Shown one piece after another: positions 1 through 9,898 of a stretch of 59,506 nt of DNA. Position numbers and translations under genes: made by a program. The notes beneath the pieces were generated by a model. The model made no database searches and was not told where the DNA came from. It was given only the letters and a program-made list of their open reading frames with translations. Source of the DNA: Clostridia bacterium (GTDB lineage: Bacteria; Bacillota; Clostridia; Oscillospirales; CAG-272); assembly GCA_017625755.1 (NCBI GenBank), contig JAGAKG010000044.1:1-59506 (forward strand), written 5' to 3'. Position 1 is the stretch's first letter. Each line of letters starts with the position of its first letter.

Positions 1-139
1 TATTATTTGATTTCAGGCAAACTTGCAGCAGCCACAGACTGTCCTACACGACGGGAGTTTTCATTAGATAAAACAGATTAAATTTTAAATTTACAATATG
101 GGTAAATTAACCCCACGCTTCAAGTTTCTTGGAGAGTGT
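1..139. other. Left edge, no callable gene
   Basis: No gene can be supported here. One plus-strand frame stays open from the left edge for 26 codons and ends in TAA at 79-81, so it could be the tail of a gene lying to the left, but nothing in it is recognisable. Confidence 0.3.
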
Positions 140-167
140 GAGAACCTTCTTCGAAAAGAAGGTTCTC
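140..167 (-). terminator. Perfect 12-bp stem-loop after the PBP gene
   Basis: Arms 140-151 and 156-167 are perfectly complementary around a CGAA loop, 24 bases past the stop codon of the minus-strand PBP gene. There is no clear T-run on either side, so it may be a processing or repeat-type hairpin and not a standard intrinsic terminator. Confidence 0.5.
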
Positions 168-191
168 GCGCCCTTTAAGCTCCCTTCAATC

Positions 192-2690
192 CTAGTTTCT
201 CCTCTTTTGCCAGTTATAATAATTAAAATGAGCGCGGCAGTAGCGGTTGAATTGCTCCTGCGCTCTGCTTATTCCGCTATACTGATTTTCCCCAAGCAGA
301 TTTGCGAAAAACGGAAGCTCAGGAGCGGTTGCGGGAAGCACATCGCGTCCGATATCGCGCCACACATATTGCGCGTCTGTAACAAATATCTGCATCGGGA
401 AAACACGAACTACATTTATAAGCCCGACATATTTAAGATTTTCGGGAGGACAGTCCTCACTCGCGACACCGCCGTGGAGCGTATCATAAGGAACGGATAC
501 ATGTCGGGTGCAAAACGAGGACGGCTCACTTCCCGCCGCAAAATATCCCTTCTCCGCTCTGTTTCCTCTCGGGTCGTTCCTGCAAGCCTCGGTCATAAGC
601 AACCCCGAATCCATACAGTACTCTGCCTCAACTATATTCGGTGAACGATAAAATTTCCTCACCTTGCCGTCCTCAGAGGCAATATCCTTATGAAGCTCTA
701 CCATCATATCATTCCAGAATTTAATGCAGGGATTTGCCGAAACATCGGTTATTGCCTTTGGATATTCGTAGCCATACCAGGTTCCGCAGATATAGTAGGG
801 CGTGTAACCGATAAACCATCTGTCATAATTATTCTGTGTCGTTCCTGTCTTGCCCGCGCACTCAACGGTATCGTCAAGTGTAATCGCCGTAGCGGTACCG
901 TTTTTTATAACATTTTCAAGCATCATCGTCATAAGAGTCGCGGTTTCCTCGCTGAAAACTATCTCTCCGTTATACTCTTTTTTCAGTATTTCTATACCTC
1001 GCGAATCGGTTACAGAGAGATACGAGCGCGGCTCGTTATAAACTCCGTTATTTGCGAGCGCCGAATAGGCGGCGGTTATCTCCCTTACGCTCACTCCGTA
1101 ATTGAACTGACCTAGCGCAAGCGCCGCATAATCCATATCGGTGATAACGCTGCCGTCCTCAAGTTGAGATACTTCAATAATACTTTTCACGCCTAATCTG
1201 TTTTTCAGATAGTCGAAGGATTTTTCCAAACCAAGATCCTCGAGGACCTTAACCACCACGGTGTTGATAGAATGCTCGACAGCGTAATTGATATTTGTCA
1301 GCCCTCTGTAAGTTCCGCTTGAATTTTTTGGCCAAGGCTTGGGGTTGACTATCGCGCCCGCATTTGCGTCAAGATTGTATTTTCCAAAGTTCACGGGAAC
1401 ATCGTCATACACACTTGACCAAGTGATAATTCCCTCTTCAAGCGCAGGGGCGTAGACCGATATGGGCTTCACAACTGAGCCTGCCGGTCGGAGAGTTTGA
1501 GTGGCAAAATTCTGCAAGCGATTTCCGCTTTTATCTCCAACCGCTCCCGCGACGGCAAGTATATCTCCCGTAGCGGGATCTATTATTATCATCGAGGACT
1601 GCGGCTTCTCCGCCGCCGTACCGCTGTAAAAATTAGATGTGTCCGCATAATAGGCTTCAAGCTTTTTTTGAATATCAATATCCATAGCGGTGTGAATTTT
1701 CAGTCCACCAGTATATATCATAAGATTTGCCATCTGTCGACTATATCCCTTCTCGCTCACAAGGTCGTTTATGACATCCTCGATTACCATATCGGCATAC
1801 CAGGAATTGACTCCGTCTCCGCCACCCGCGTTGATATTCAGCATAATAGGGGTATCGTAGCATTCATCGAAGCTTTCCTCTGAAATATACCCCTGCTCGT
1901 ACATCTGCTTGAGTATGAGGTTTCGCCTGTAAGTGTTATTATCGGGATTTCTTATCGGATCGTAGTATGAGGGATTGTTGGTTATAGCGGCGATACACGC
2001 GCACTCGTTGAGTGTAAGCTCCTCAACATCCTTGGAAAAATAATAGTCCGCCGCAGCTCCAACGCCGTAACACCCTTGCGAAAGATTTATGATATTCAGA
2101 TACATTTCCATTATCTCGTCCTTGCTCATTTTCGTTTCAAGGTCGAGCGCCCAAAGTATTTCCTGTATCTTGCGCTGGAAGGAATAATCGTCGTTCCGCG
2201 TGACATTTTTTATGAGCTGTTGTGTGATAGTAGAGCCGCCGTAGCTATCGCTGAAATTGAGGAAATAGTTTGCCCCCGCCGAAAGTGTTCTTTTCCAGTC
2301 CACACCCGAATGGGAATAAAAGCGCTTATCCTCAATGCTCACAAAAGCGCTGACAAGCTCCTGCGGAGCCTCTTCATAGTCAATATATTTACATCTGTAT
2401 CCGCCGTATATTTCTTCCTCGGTAAGCTCTATCGCCTCTCCTATGCGGTTTTCTCTGTCTGTAAAATCGTAATAATAGAGCTTGGTCACCGCTTCGCTCC
2501 CGACTAAGGTGAACAGTGTTTCGTCCACACTTTTATCAATATTCCGTTCTACATATATCGCGAACACAAGCCCTACAATGGTTGCAGTTATCAGCAATAC
2601 CAAAGAAACCGTTGTGATTATCTTCACAAACGACATAAACACTTTTCTCGCAACCGTTGGATTTTTCCCTTTTTTCATATTTATATTCAT
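192..2690 (-). CDS. Class A penicillin-binding protein (PBP1A-like)
   Basis: Bifunctional peptidoglycan synthase that polymerises lipid II glycan strands and cross-links the stem peptides outside the membrane. One N-terminal membrane segment lies at about residues 20-46. The glycosyltransferase (GT51) domain shows EDKRFYSHSGVDW with catalytic Glu about residue 120, and GGSTITQQLIKN at 151-162. The penicillin-binding domain shows SVVK at 405-408, SIN at 474-476 and KTG at 614-616, so all three active-site motifs are intact. At 832 residues it has normal family length. The ribosome site (CGGAG) almost touches the first ATG, so the ATG at codon 5 (position 2678) may be the real start. It is divergent from the small membrane protein at 2813. 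Confidence 0.95.
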   Translation of the reverse strand: MNINMKKGKNPTVARKVFMSFVKIITTVSLVLLITATIVGLVFAIYVERNIDKSVDETLFTLVGSEAVTKLYYYDFTDRENRIGEAIELTEEEIYGGYRCKYIDYEEAPQELVSAFVSIEDKRFYSHSGVDWKRTLSAGANYFLNFSDSYGGSTITQQLIKNVTRNDDYSFQRKIQEILWALDLETKMSKDEIMEMYLNIINLSQGCYGVGAAADYYFSKDVEELTLNECACIAAITNNPSYYDPIRNPDNNTYRRNLILKQMYEQGYISEESFDECYDTPIMLNINAGGGDGVNSWYADMVIEDVINDLVSEKGYSRQMANLMIYTGGLKIHTAMDIDIQKKLEAYYADTSNFYSGTAAEKPQSSMIIIDPATGDILAVAGAVGDKSGNRLQNFATQTLRPAGSVVKPISVYAPALEEGIITWSSVYDDVPVNFGKYNLDANAGAIVNPKPWPKNSSGTYRGLTNINYAVEHSINTVVVKVLEDLGLEKSFDYLKNRLGVKSIIEVSQLEDGSVITDMDYAALALGQFNYGVSVREITAAYSALANNGVYNEPRSYLSVTDSRGIEILKKEYNGEIVFSEETATLMTMMLENVIKNGTATAITLDDTVECAGKTGTTQNNYDRWFIGYTPYYICGTWYGYEYPKAITDVSANPCIKFWNDMMVELHKDIASEDGKVRKFYRSPNIVEAEYCMDSGLLMTEACRNDPRGNRAEKGYFAAGSEPSSFCTRHVSVPYDTLHGGVASEDCPPENLKYVGLINVVRVFPMQIFVTDAQYVWRDIGRDVLPATAPELPFFANLLGENQYSGISRAQEQFNRYCRAHFNYYNWQKRRN

Positions 2691-2812
2691 CTCCGTTTTC
2701 GGAATATATTACCTTATTTCTTATTATTGCTCAAAAAGCGAATATCTAAACAATAGAGTGCCGATAATATTCACGGGTAAACCCACGAGTTATTTTTACT
2801 GGGAGAAAAGCT

Positions 2813-3199
2813 ATGAAAGAAAAGAAAAATCTGATAACACTTTTCGGTACTTACTCTGCTATTCTTCTCGCGACCGCGATTATCGGAATTATCGTTCTGC
2901 TGACAAGGCTTCCGAGCGGTACTGACGATACCCCCGAAACGGTGATAGAAACCGAATATATTTATGTATGGGTAGATGTCCCCGCCACCTCGACAGGCAC
3001 ATCTTCCGACGACCGAATATGGATAGTGAAGGAATACAACGGAGTTATAGGTGTTTTCAGCGAGGACGGCAAGCTGGAGCAAAGTATCCATGTATATGTA
3101 AAAACTCTCCCCGAAGCCGACAGAAATATGCTTCGCGAGGGTATCAGGGTGACATCCGAGAGGAAGCTGCGGGAGCTTATCGAGGATTATTCAAGTTAA
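2813..3199 (+). CDS. Single-pass membrane protein with BofC C-terminal-like domain
   Basis: 128 residues: an N-terminal membrane segment at about 8-31, a short polar linker, then a C-terminal block that starts IWIVKEYNG and runs through LPEADRNMLREGI to the end. That pattern (VKEYnGxIaVF... LPExDrxxLxxGI... eLxxLiEDY) is the one I know from the BofC C-terminal domain family. In Bacillus BofC is an intercompartmental sporulation checkpoint protein, but many Clostridia carry this domain in small membrane proteins of unknown role, so a sporulation function is only an inference. A good ribosome site (GGGAG) lies 7 bases before the ATG. The gene ends just before a strong shared terminator. Confidence 0.75.
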   Translation: MKEKKNLITLFGTYSAILLATAIIGIIVLLTRLPSGTDDTPETVIETEYIYVWVDVPATSTGTSSDDRIWIVKEYNGVIGVFSEDGKLEQSIHVYVKTLPEADRNMLREGIRVTSERKLRELIEDYSS

Positions 3200-3203
3200 G
3201 CAA

Positions 3204-3250
3204 AAAAGAGCAAGAATAGAAGGATTTTCTCCTTTTAGTCTTGCTCTTTT
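3204..3250. terminator. Bidirectional intrinsic terminator
   Basis: Arms 3204-3215 and 3239-3250 pair perfectly (12 bp) with A-runs and T-runs at the outer edges. It lies between the convergent BofC-like gene and dnaE and can serve both. Confidence 0.9.
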
Positions 3251-3261
3251 GATTTACGCTT

Positions 3262-6200
3262 TTATCTTGTTACTACATTTTCCTCTCCGAGTATATCCAT
3301 AAATTGCTTCACCACATAAGGGGTCGCGTCCACACCCAGATTGGTCGATATATATTTGGAATTTGAGGAGTCGTAGAAGATAACATTCGTCTGTCCGTCA
3401 AAAATCGAGACGAGATTAAGCACCTTTTTATATTTCCCGCATTCCATATCGGGAACCTTGAGAAATATCTTTTTTGGCGGTTCTGCAAATTGCGGAAGCT
3501 TTTTCGAGTCAGAATCGGCACTTGTTTTGGTAGCTTCGCTTTTTTCCGCCTTATCCTCATTCTTTGACTGAAGCTTCTCGTATTCCGAGTTCTCAACAAG
3601 CTCTCTGACAGCTGAAATTATTATCTTGGGCGCTTCGTCCTCTCTCAGCGAGAGATTTCCCGAGATACAGAGAGCGTTATCTACTCTGAAAAGGTGAGAA
3701 TATTTAGCATACTGCGCGGCAAAGGCGATACATTCAGTCTCTCCGTATCTGTCCTCGACAGATATAAACGCCATTTTTTCATCCTTACGCGTCGTTTTAA
3801 CGGTAACAGAGTTTACCATAACGGCGATCTTTACGGGAAGTCTATCGACTAAATCTTCGCTGTCTGCTATCTCGGAAAGCGAGCGCACGCCGAGTGCCGA
3901 GATGTTCTCGGAATAGCTGTCGAGCATATGCCCCGAGAAATACATTCCCGAGCATTCCTTTTCAAGCATAAGCTTCTCACGCAAAGAAAATTCGGGAATA
4001 TCAGGGAAATCAAATGATAGCGATACAGAGCTATCCGACTCTCCCATTGAAAAGATATCAAGCTGTCCCGAAAGATTATTTCTGTTCTTCTCGGAGGCGA
4101 TATCTATCAGCTTTTCATAAGATTTGAGAAGTGTACTTCTTGTTCTTCCGAGTCCGTCAAAGGCTCCCGATTTTATAAGTGCCTCAACCATTCGCTTGTT
4201 CAGGTCGTACTCCGACATACGCTCAACGAAATCGTCAAAGCCGCTGAACTCTCTCTGCGCTCTCTCGGAAATTATATTTTCTATGAACTGCTTTCCGATA
4301 TTTTTAAGCGCAAGAAGTCCGAACAGGACATTATTCTCGCTCGGGGTGAAGTACATTCCGCTTCGGTTGATATCGGGTGGAAGTACCTTTATTCCGTACT
4401 TTGAACATTCCGCAATATATTCAGCAAGCTTCGGCAGGTTTCCAAGTACGGATGTCATAAGCGCCGCCATATACTCGCAGGGATAGTGCGCCTTGAGGTA
4501 TGCGGTTCTGAAGGATATCACGGCATAAGCTGCCGCGTGGGATTTATTGAATGCGTAATTCGCAAACGAGGTCATATCCTCAAAGAGTTTCTCCGCCTTT
4601 TCACGATCCACTCCATTTGCCGCCGCTCCCTCAACAAAGCCCTCGCGCTCGGCTTCAAGGACATCAGCTTTCTTTTTCGCCATAGCTCGGCGAACTATGT
4701 CCGCGTGTCCGTATGAATATCCCGCAATCTCTCTGAATATGCTCATTACCTGTTCCTGATATACGGTACAGCCGTATGTGGATTCAAGGATAGGCTTGAG
4801 CTGAGGCAAAAAATATTCTGTCTTATCGGGATTGTGACGCGATTCGATATATTTAGGTATAGAATCCATAGGGCCCGGGCGATAGAGGGCTATCGCGGCA
4901 ACTATATCGTCAAATCTGTCGGGCTTCAGCTCGGTGAGCACCTGACGCATTCCCGCCGATTCAAGCTGAAAGACTCCAAGCGTATTTCCCGCCGAGATAA
5001 GGTCATAGGTTGCCTTATCGTCAATCGGCGCTCGCGTTATATCAAAGTCAGGCTCTCTATTGCGTATAGATTCACAAGCGTCGTTTATTATGGTAAGATA
5101 TCTCAGTCCTAGAAAATCGAATTTGAGAAGTCCGAGCTTGCCGATAATATCCATATCAAACTGTGTGACGACGGTTCCGTTGCTGAGCGAGAGCGGAACG
5201 CTCTCGGATATAGGTTGGTCAGTAACCACAAGTCCAGCGGCGTGAACCGTAATATTTCGGGGCATTCCCTCGACCGCGCTTGCGGTATCAAGCAGAAGCT
5301 TTATCTCGTCCGAGGAATTATAAAGTTCCTTGAGCTCAGTCTGCTTCATCGCCTGCGCGAGAGTTATACCAAGCTCCCTCGGTATTGCCTTTGCCACAAC
5401 ATCGACATCGTTATATGACATACCGAGTGCTCTGCCAACATCTCGCACCGCGGCTCTTGCCGCAAGTGTTCCGAACGCAACTATTTGAGAGACATGCTCA
5501 GCACCGTATCTGCGGTACATATACTCTATAACCTCCTCGCGGCGGTTATAGCAAAAGTCTATATCTATATCGGGCATACTGACTCGCTCGGGGTTGAGAA
5601 ATCTCTCGAAAAGCAGGTCAAATACTATCGGGTCAACATCGGTAATACCCACGAGATACGCAACAAGGCTACCCGCACCCGATCCTCTGCCCGGCCCCAC
5701 GGGTATATTCTGTGAGCGCGCAAAATTGACATAATCTTGAACTATCAGAAAATAATCCGAAAAGCCCATATTCTCAATTACCGAAAGCTCGTATTCAAGC
5801 CGCTCGGTATATTCCTTTTCGGGGTGCTTATCAAAGGATATCACGCCCGTCTCTCTCTTTTTCGCAAAGCCTTTATTTACAAGCTCTCGCAGATATTCCG
5901 ACGCGCCCTCGCCATTCGGCGTTTTAAATGTTGGAAGCTTGGGGATATCGAAGGAAAATTCAAAGTTACATCTTTCGGCAATTTTTACGGTATTTTCAAT
6001 AGCTCCCGCATATTTGCCGAATAACTGCGTCATTTTCTCGGTGGTCTTATAATAAAATTCATCGGTCTCAAAGCCTATCGGTCTGCCGTCGGTGATAACT
6101 CGGTTAGTCTGTATGCACATAAGTATCGCTTGAGTCTGCGCGTCTGCGCGTCTGAGATAGTGGCAGTCATTGGTTGCAACAAGGGGCAGCCCAGCTTCCT

Positions 6201-6780
6201 CGGCAAGCTTTACAAGGCTATCGAGTATCTGAATCTGCTCTGCCAAGCCGTGATTTTGAATTTCAATATAGAAATTATCCTTACCGAAGATATCGGAAAG
6301 CTCTCTTGCCGACCTGAGCGCTCCCTCGAAATCTCCCGCGACCAAAAGAGAGGGTATCTCTCCCGCAAGGCAAGCGGAAAGCGCTATCAGACCCTCGAAG
6401 TGTTCTCTGAGAATTGCTTTATCGACTCGCGGCTTTGTGTAAAATCCCTCGGTGTATCCCTTTGAAACAAGGTGAATAAGATTCTTATATCCGACCTCGT
6501 TTTTACAGAGCAGAACAAGATGATGCGGCTTCCCCGCACTCTGCGTTTTATCAAAGCGGTCTGTGGGTGAAACATAGACCTCGCAACCGATTATCGGCTT
6601 TATTCCCTCTGCCTTACAAGCAGAATAAAAGGCGACCGCACCGTACATAACACCGTGGTCGGTCAACGCCACGGCGCTATGTCCACATTCAGCCGCTCTC
6701 TTTGGAATATCAGAAATACGGCAGGCGCCGTCGAGCAGACTGTATTCACTATGCAAATGAAGATGAACAAAATCCGACAT
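3262..6780 (-). CDS. dnaE: DNA polymerase III alpha subunit
   Basis: Catalytic subunit of a C-family replicative polymerase. The N-terminal PHP domain begins with HLHLHSEYS at residues 6-14. The palm carries GPGRGSGAGS at about 362-371 and the catalytic aspartates in PDIDIDF at about 403-409. Further motifs such as YRPGPMDSIPKYI and NKSHAAAYA mark the fingers region, and an OB-fold segment (VMVNSVTVKTTRKDEKMAF) lies near the C-terminus. 1172 residues is normal for DnaE. No embedded 3'-5' exonuclease is present, which separates it from PolC; low-GC Gram-positives usually carry both. The start is fixed by GGGAGGT 8 bases upstream. It follows the sugar operon after 56 bases with no obvious promoter of its own. 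Confidence 0.97.
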   Translation of the reverse strand: MSDFVHLHLHSEYSLLDGACRISDIPKRAAECGHSAVALTDHGVMYGAVAFYSACKAEGIKPIIGCEVYVSPTDRFDKTQSAGKPHHLVLLCKNEVGYKNLIHLVSKGYTEGFYTKPRVDKAILREHFEGLIALSACLAGEIPSLLVAGDFEGALRSARELSDIFGKDNFYIEIQNHGLAEQIQILDSLVKLAEEAGLPLVATNDCHYLRRADAQTQAILMCIQTNRVITDGRPIGFETDEFYYKTTEKMTQLFGKYAGAIENTVKIAERCNFEFSFDIPKLPTFKTPNGEGASEYLRELVNKGFAKKRETGVISFDKHPEKEYTERLEYELSVIENMGFSDYFLIVQDYVNFARSQNIPVGPGRGSGAGSLVAYLVGITDVDPIVFDLLFERFLNPERVSMPDIDIDFCYNRREEVIEYMYRRYGAEHVSQIVAFGTLAARAAVRDVGRALGMSYNDVDVVAKAIPRELGITLAQAMKQTELKELYNSSDEIKLLLDTASAVEGMPRNITVHAAGLVVTDQPISESVPLSLSNGTVVTQFDMDIIGKLGLLKFDFLGLRYLTIINDACESIRNREPDFDITRAPIDDKATYDLISAGNTLGVFQLESAGMRQVLTELKPDRFDDIVAAIALYRPGPMDSIPKYIESRHNPDKTEYFLPQLKPILESTYGCTVYQEQVMSIFREIAGYSYGHADIVRRAMAKKKADVLEAEREGFVEGAAANGVDREKAEKLFEDMTSFANYAFNKSHAAAYAVISFRTAYLKAHYPCEYMAALMTSVLGNLPKLAEYIAECSKYGIKVLPPDINRSGMYFTPSENNVLFGLLALKNIGKQFIENIISERAQREFSGFDDFVERMSEYDLNKRMVEALIKSGAFDGLGRTRSTLLKSYEKLIDIASEKNRNNLSGQLDIFSMGESDSSVSLSFDFPDIPEFSLREKLMLEKECSGMYFSGHMLDSYSENISALGVRSLSEIADSEDLVDRLPVKIAVMVNSVTVKTTRKDEKMAFISVEDRYGETECIAFAAQYAKYSHLFRVDNALCISGNLSLREDEAPKIIISAVRELVENSEYEKLQSKNEDKAEKSEATKTSADSDSKKLPQFAEPPKKIFLKVPDMECGKYKKVLNLVSIFDGQTNVIFYDSSNSKYISTNLGVDATPYVVKQFMDILGEENVVTR

Positions 6781-6836
6781 TTTCGGTACCTCCCGTATTT
6801 CTAAATTTATCTATTTAGTTTTACTCTTAATTTTAA

Positions 6837-7775
6837 TCAATCATCAAAATTGATTCTCTCGTCCTCTATTACGAGCGGACGCTTCATAACTCTCGTATTG
6901 ATGCTCATTATATACTCGCCGAGCAAGCCGAGGAAAAACAGCTGGATTCCGCCGACAAAGAGAATAGTGAGAATAATAGCCGCAGTTCCCGTAGTGAAGA
7001 AGAAATAGGGATCAATGAGCTTGAGAACAAGGCAGACAAGCGCCGCAAAAACGCTTAATGCCGACATTGCAGCTCCGCCAAAGACCGCAAGTCTCGGGCC
7101 TATCTTGGTATAAGATGTGAAGGAAAGCATTGCCGCGTCGTAAAGACTGTAAAAATTATTACTTGTCTTTCCCGCTCTTCTCTGTGGCTGTTCGTATTCG
7201 ATAGTCTTGAACGCGGGACCAAGCTCACCGACTATTCCTCTGATAAAGGGTATCGGATCGTCGAGATCTCTGAGCACGCTCACAAAGCTCTTATCATAGA
7301 GTCCAAAGCCAGTAAAATGCTCTATCTGCTCTACCTTAGATGTTTTCTTTATAATCTTATAATAGAGGCTGCGGAGCGCGTACATTATCTTATTTTCCTT
7401 GCTTGATGTCTTTACTCCGCAAACTACCTTATATCCATTCTCCCACTCCTCAACAAATTTCGGAATCATCTCAACGGGATCCTGAAAATCACAGCAAACC
7501 GTAATAGTACAATCTCCAGTTGTCTGGCAGATTGCGTGGTAGGGTGAGTTAAACTGACCAAAGTTTCTCGTATTGAAGATAGCCTTTATCTTCTTGTTTC
7601 CCGCGCAGATAAGGCGAAGCTTTTCGCGTGTGGTATCTGTTGAGCAGTTATCAATAAAGAGAATTTCATAATCGTATTCGGGCATCTGCGAAAGCTGATT
7701 CACAAGAGCCTCGCTCATAGGGATAACATTCTCCTCCTCGTTATAACAAGGAACCATAATACTGAGTTTTTTCAT
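6837..7775 (-). CDS. GT2 family glycosyltransferase with two C-terminal membrane segments (GtrB/CsbB-like)
   Basis: 312 residues beginning MKKLSIMVPCYNEEEN. The GT-A fold shows DNCSTD and CDFQDP, and the C-terminus has two hydrophobic helices (about residues 228-295). This layout matches polyprenyl-phosphate glycosyltransferases of the DPM1/GtrB/CsbB group, which move a sugar from a nucleotide onto undecaprenyl phosphate at the inner face of the membrane. A longer reading frame starts at 7829 but would overlap the upstream gene; the ATG at 7775 has an AAGGAAAG ribosome site and starts exactly at the family start. It is the last gene of the CDP-sugar operon, so its donor may be the CDP-6-deoxyhexose made by the three genes before it, although GtrB enzymes normally use UDP sugars. 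Confidence 0.88.
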   Translation of the reverse strand: MKKLSIMVPCYNEEENVIPMSEALVNQLSQMPEYDYEILFIDNCSTDTTREKLRLICAGNKKIKAIFNTRNFGQFNSPYHAICQTTGDCTITVCCDFQDPVEMIPKFVEEWENGYKVVCGVKTSSKENKIMYALRSLYYKIIKKTSKVEQIEHFTGFGLYDKSFVSVLRDLDDPIPFIRGIVGELGPAFKTIEYEQPQRRAGKTSNNFYSLYDAAMLSFTSYTKIGPRLAVFGGAAMSALSVFAALVCLVLKLIDPYFFFTTGTAAIILTILFVGGIQLFFLGLLGEYIMSINTRVMKRPLVIEDERINFDD

Positions 7776-7792
7776 TGCTGTACTTTCCTTTC

Positions 7793-8722
7793 TTATTCTG
7801 CGTTTTTCGCAATATCTGCTCTTACCCAAGCAACCGTCTTAGCTATTCCCTCGTCAAAGCTTACCGAGGGAACAAATCCCGTATCAGCCGTAAGCTTCTC
7901 GGTGTCTGCGCAAAGATACATAACCTGATTCTGCGCATAGGGGCGCTTACCGAGACCAAGCTCGCAAGCGGGATTTGCCGCATCACGCATCTTTATGATA
8001 TATTCCTTGAGCATAGCAGGTTTACCGCTTCCGAGACAATAAATGTCGCCATCGTGTCCTCGCTCGGCAAGTGCCACGATAGCCTTTGCGGCGTCCTCGG
8101 AGTACATATAATCCCATATCTGCTCACCCGCGGTAAATTCGGGGGTCTCGCCCGCTATCATTTTACGAAGCGTAGATATCACCATCGACACCTCGTTATC
8201 GTATGGACCGTACACACTGAGTATTCTTACCCATATATGTCTCATACCCACAGCTTCGCACATAATTCGGCTCATTCTGCCAGCGCAAAGCTTTGCGATT
8301 CCGTATCCCATTTCGGGGTTTGTGGGAGTTTTATCCGAAAGCTTTCCCTCAACTCTGCCGTATTCCGCCTGAGAGCCTGCTCCCATAAATACACTGCAAC
8401 CAAATCTTTGAGCCAGATTTACTGCGTCGAGCGTGTATTCAACATTCTTGTTCTGCAGGTGCATATCGTTTCTTGCCTGCCCTGTCGTACCTATCCAGCC
8501 GAAGTGGAAGAACCAATCGTATTTCTCGCCATCGGAGACTTTATAGTCTTTAAGGTCCTTGAGGTCACACCCCACGACCTTGACCTTTTCCCCGAGCTTT
8601 AATCTTTCGTTTCTCGCAGAGCCGGGACGGGCGAGGACTAAAACCTCAATGTCATTTTTTATAAGTTCGGCGATAAGTGCCATTCCAACGGCGCCCGTAG
8701 CTCCGGTAATAACCGCTTTCAT
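7793..8722 (-). CDS. NAD(P)-dependent sugar epimerase/reductase (extended SDR)
   Basis: 309-residue extended short-chain dehydrogenase. The nucleotide-binding turn GATGAVG is at residues 7-13 and the catalytic YGIAK (Tyr140, Lys144) with Ser117 are present. It lies directly after a CDP-glucose 4,6-dehydratase, so the likely substrate is CDP-4-keto-6-deoxyglucose, which it would reduce or epimerise at C4, in the manner of CDP-abequose, paratose or 6-deoxygulose synthases. Which product is made cannot be read from the sequence. Start supported by GAAAGGAA upstream. It is separated from the dehydratase by 105 bases that hold no other gene. Confidence 0.85.
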   Translation of the reverse strand: MKAVITGATGAVGMALIAELIKNDIEVLVLARPGSARNERLKLGEKVKVVGCDLKDLKDYKVSDGEKYDWFFHFGWIGTTGQARNDMHLQNKNVEYTLDAVNLAQRFGCSVFMGAGSQAEYGRVEGKLSDKTPTNPEMGYGIAKLCAGRMSRIMCEAVGMRHIWVRILSVYGPYDNEVSMVISTLRKMIAGETPEFTAGEQIWDYMYSEDAAKAIVALAERGHDGDIYCLGSGKPAMLKEYIIKMRDAANPACELGLGKRPYAQNQVMYLCADTEKLTADTGFVPSVSFDEGIAKTVAWVRADIAKNAE

Positions 8723-8827
8723 CAGATAAAATTCCTTTCGATTTCAACGATGCTTTTTTCACTATACGCAGAAACAGCGCCAGAAATACTGTCGCTGATT
8801 CTACGCTATACTTTATGCAAAAATATT

Positions 8828-9895
8828 TTACTTGACCCACTTCGCCGCCCTTACAAACTCGGCTATCTGCTTATCCATACATTTTTCAATGTCGCCTCCG
8901 TCGCGCAGACACTTAGTCCACTCAACGGTATATCCGACCGCGTCGGAAAGATTCCAGCAAGGAGTCCAACCGAAAACGGTCTTGAGTTTGGAGCAATCAA
9001 GCTTAAGGAAGTTTGCCTCGTGAGGTCCGCCGTCAAAGCGGTCTACCCATCTCATATCCTCGCCCCATGTGCGGCAGAAAAGGTCAACGAGCGCACCCGT
9101 CTTGAAACAATCGACCTCGTCGGGACCCACATTGTAGTATCCCGCGTAGGATATATCCTCATACTGCTTTGCGGCTATCATAAGATAAGCCAGAACAGGC
9201 TCAAGAACATGCTGGTAGGGTCTTGTTGAGTGAGGGTTACGAACTATTATCTCCCTTCCCTCGAGCGCCGCTCTTATGCAGTCGGGAATTATTCTGTCGT
9301 TGGCGTAGTCTCCGCCACCGATAACATTTCCCGCGCGGGCGGTTGAGAGCGCAACCCTTCCGTCGGTAAAGAAGGAATTGTTGTAACAATGAGTTACAAG
9401 CTCAGAGCACGATTTACTGTTGGAATACGGATCAAAGCCGTCAAGCGGCTCGTTCTCTCTGTATCCCCACTCCCACTCGTTATTCTTATATACCTTATCG
9501 GTGGTAATGTTAAGCACGGACTTGACGCTCTTTGAGAGCCTTACGCACTCAAGCAGATTTACCGTTCCCATAACATTGGTCTCGTAAGTATATCTCGGAT
9601 CCTTATAGCTGTCTCTGACTATCGGCTGAGCCGCGAGGTGAAGCACTATCTCGGGCTGTGCTTCGTCGAAGCAAGCCTTGAGTGCGTCAAAATCGCGTAT
9701 ATCACCGATATACGACTTCATACCGTTCTCGGTATCAGCTATTTCAAAAAGCGAGGGATTTGTGGGCGGCTCGAGAGAAAATCCCGTAACAGACGCGCCG
9801 ACGCCTTTAAGAACGCGGCACATCCAAGAGCCCTTAAATCCCGTGTGTCCCGTTACCAGTACCCGCTTACCTGAATAAAAACTCAAATCAAACAT
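8828..9895 (-). CDS. rfbG: CDP-glucose 4,6-dehydratase
   Basis: 355-residue extended SDR that converts CDP-D-glucose to CDP-4-keto-6-deoxyglucose. The Rossmann motif TGHTGFKGSW is at about residues 15-24, the form typical of RfbG, and the active-site region shows YSNSK. It begins 3 bases after the stop of the cytidylyltransferase gene, so the two are translationally linked. Together with rfbF it defines the entry to CDP-6-deoxyhexoses, used in surface polysaccharides. Confidence 0.93.
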   Translation of the reverse strand: MFDLSFYSGKRVLVTGHTGFKGSWMCRVLKGVGASVTGFSLEPPTNPSLFEIADTENGMKSYIGDIRDFDALKACFDEAQPEIVLHLAAQPIVRDSYKDPRYTYETNVMGTVNLLECVRLSKSVKSVLNITTDKVYKNNEWEWGYRENEPLDGFDPYSNSKSCSELVTHCYNNSFFTDGRVALSTARAGNVIGGGDYANDRIIPDCIRAALEGREIIVRNPHSTRPYQHVLEPVLAYLMIAAKQYEDISYAGYYNVGPDEVDCFKTGALVDLFCRTWGEDMRWVDRFDGGPHEANFLKLDCSKLKTVFGWTPCWNLSDAVGYTVEWTKCLRDGGDIEKCMDKQIAEFVRAAKWVK

Positions 9896-9898
9896 ATC

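Noticed and set aside
129..644. 171-codon plus-strand frame at the left end
   Set aside because: Lies antisense to the C-terminus of the penicillin-binding protein and shows no motif.
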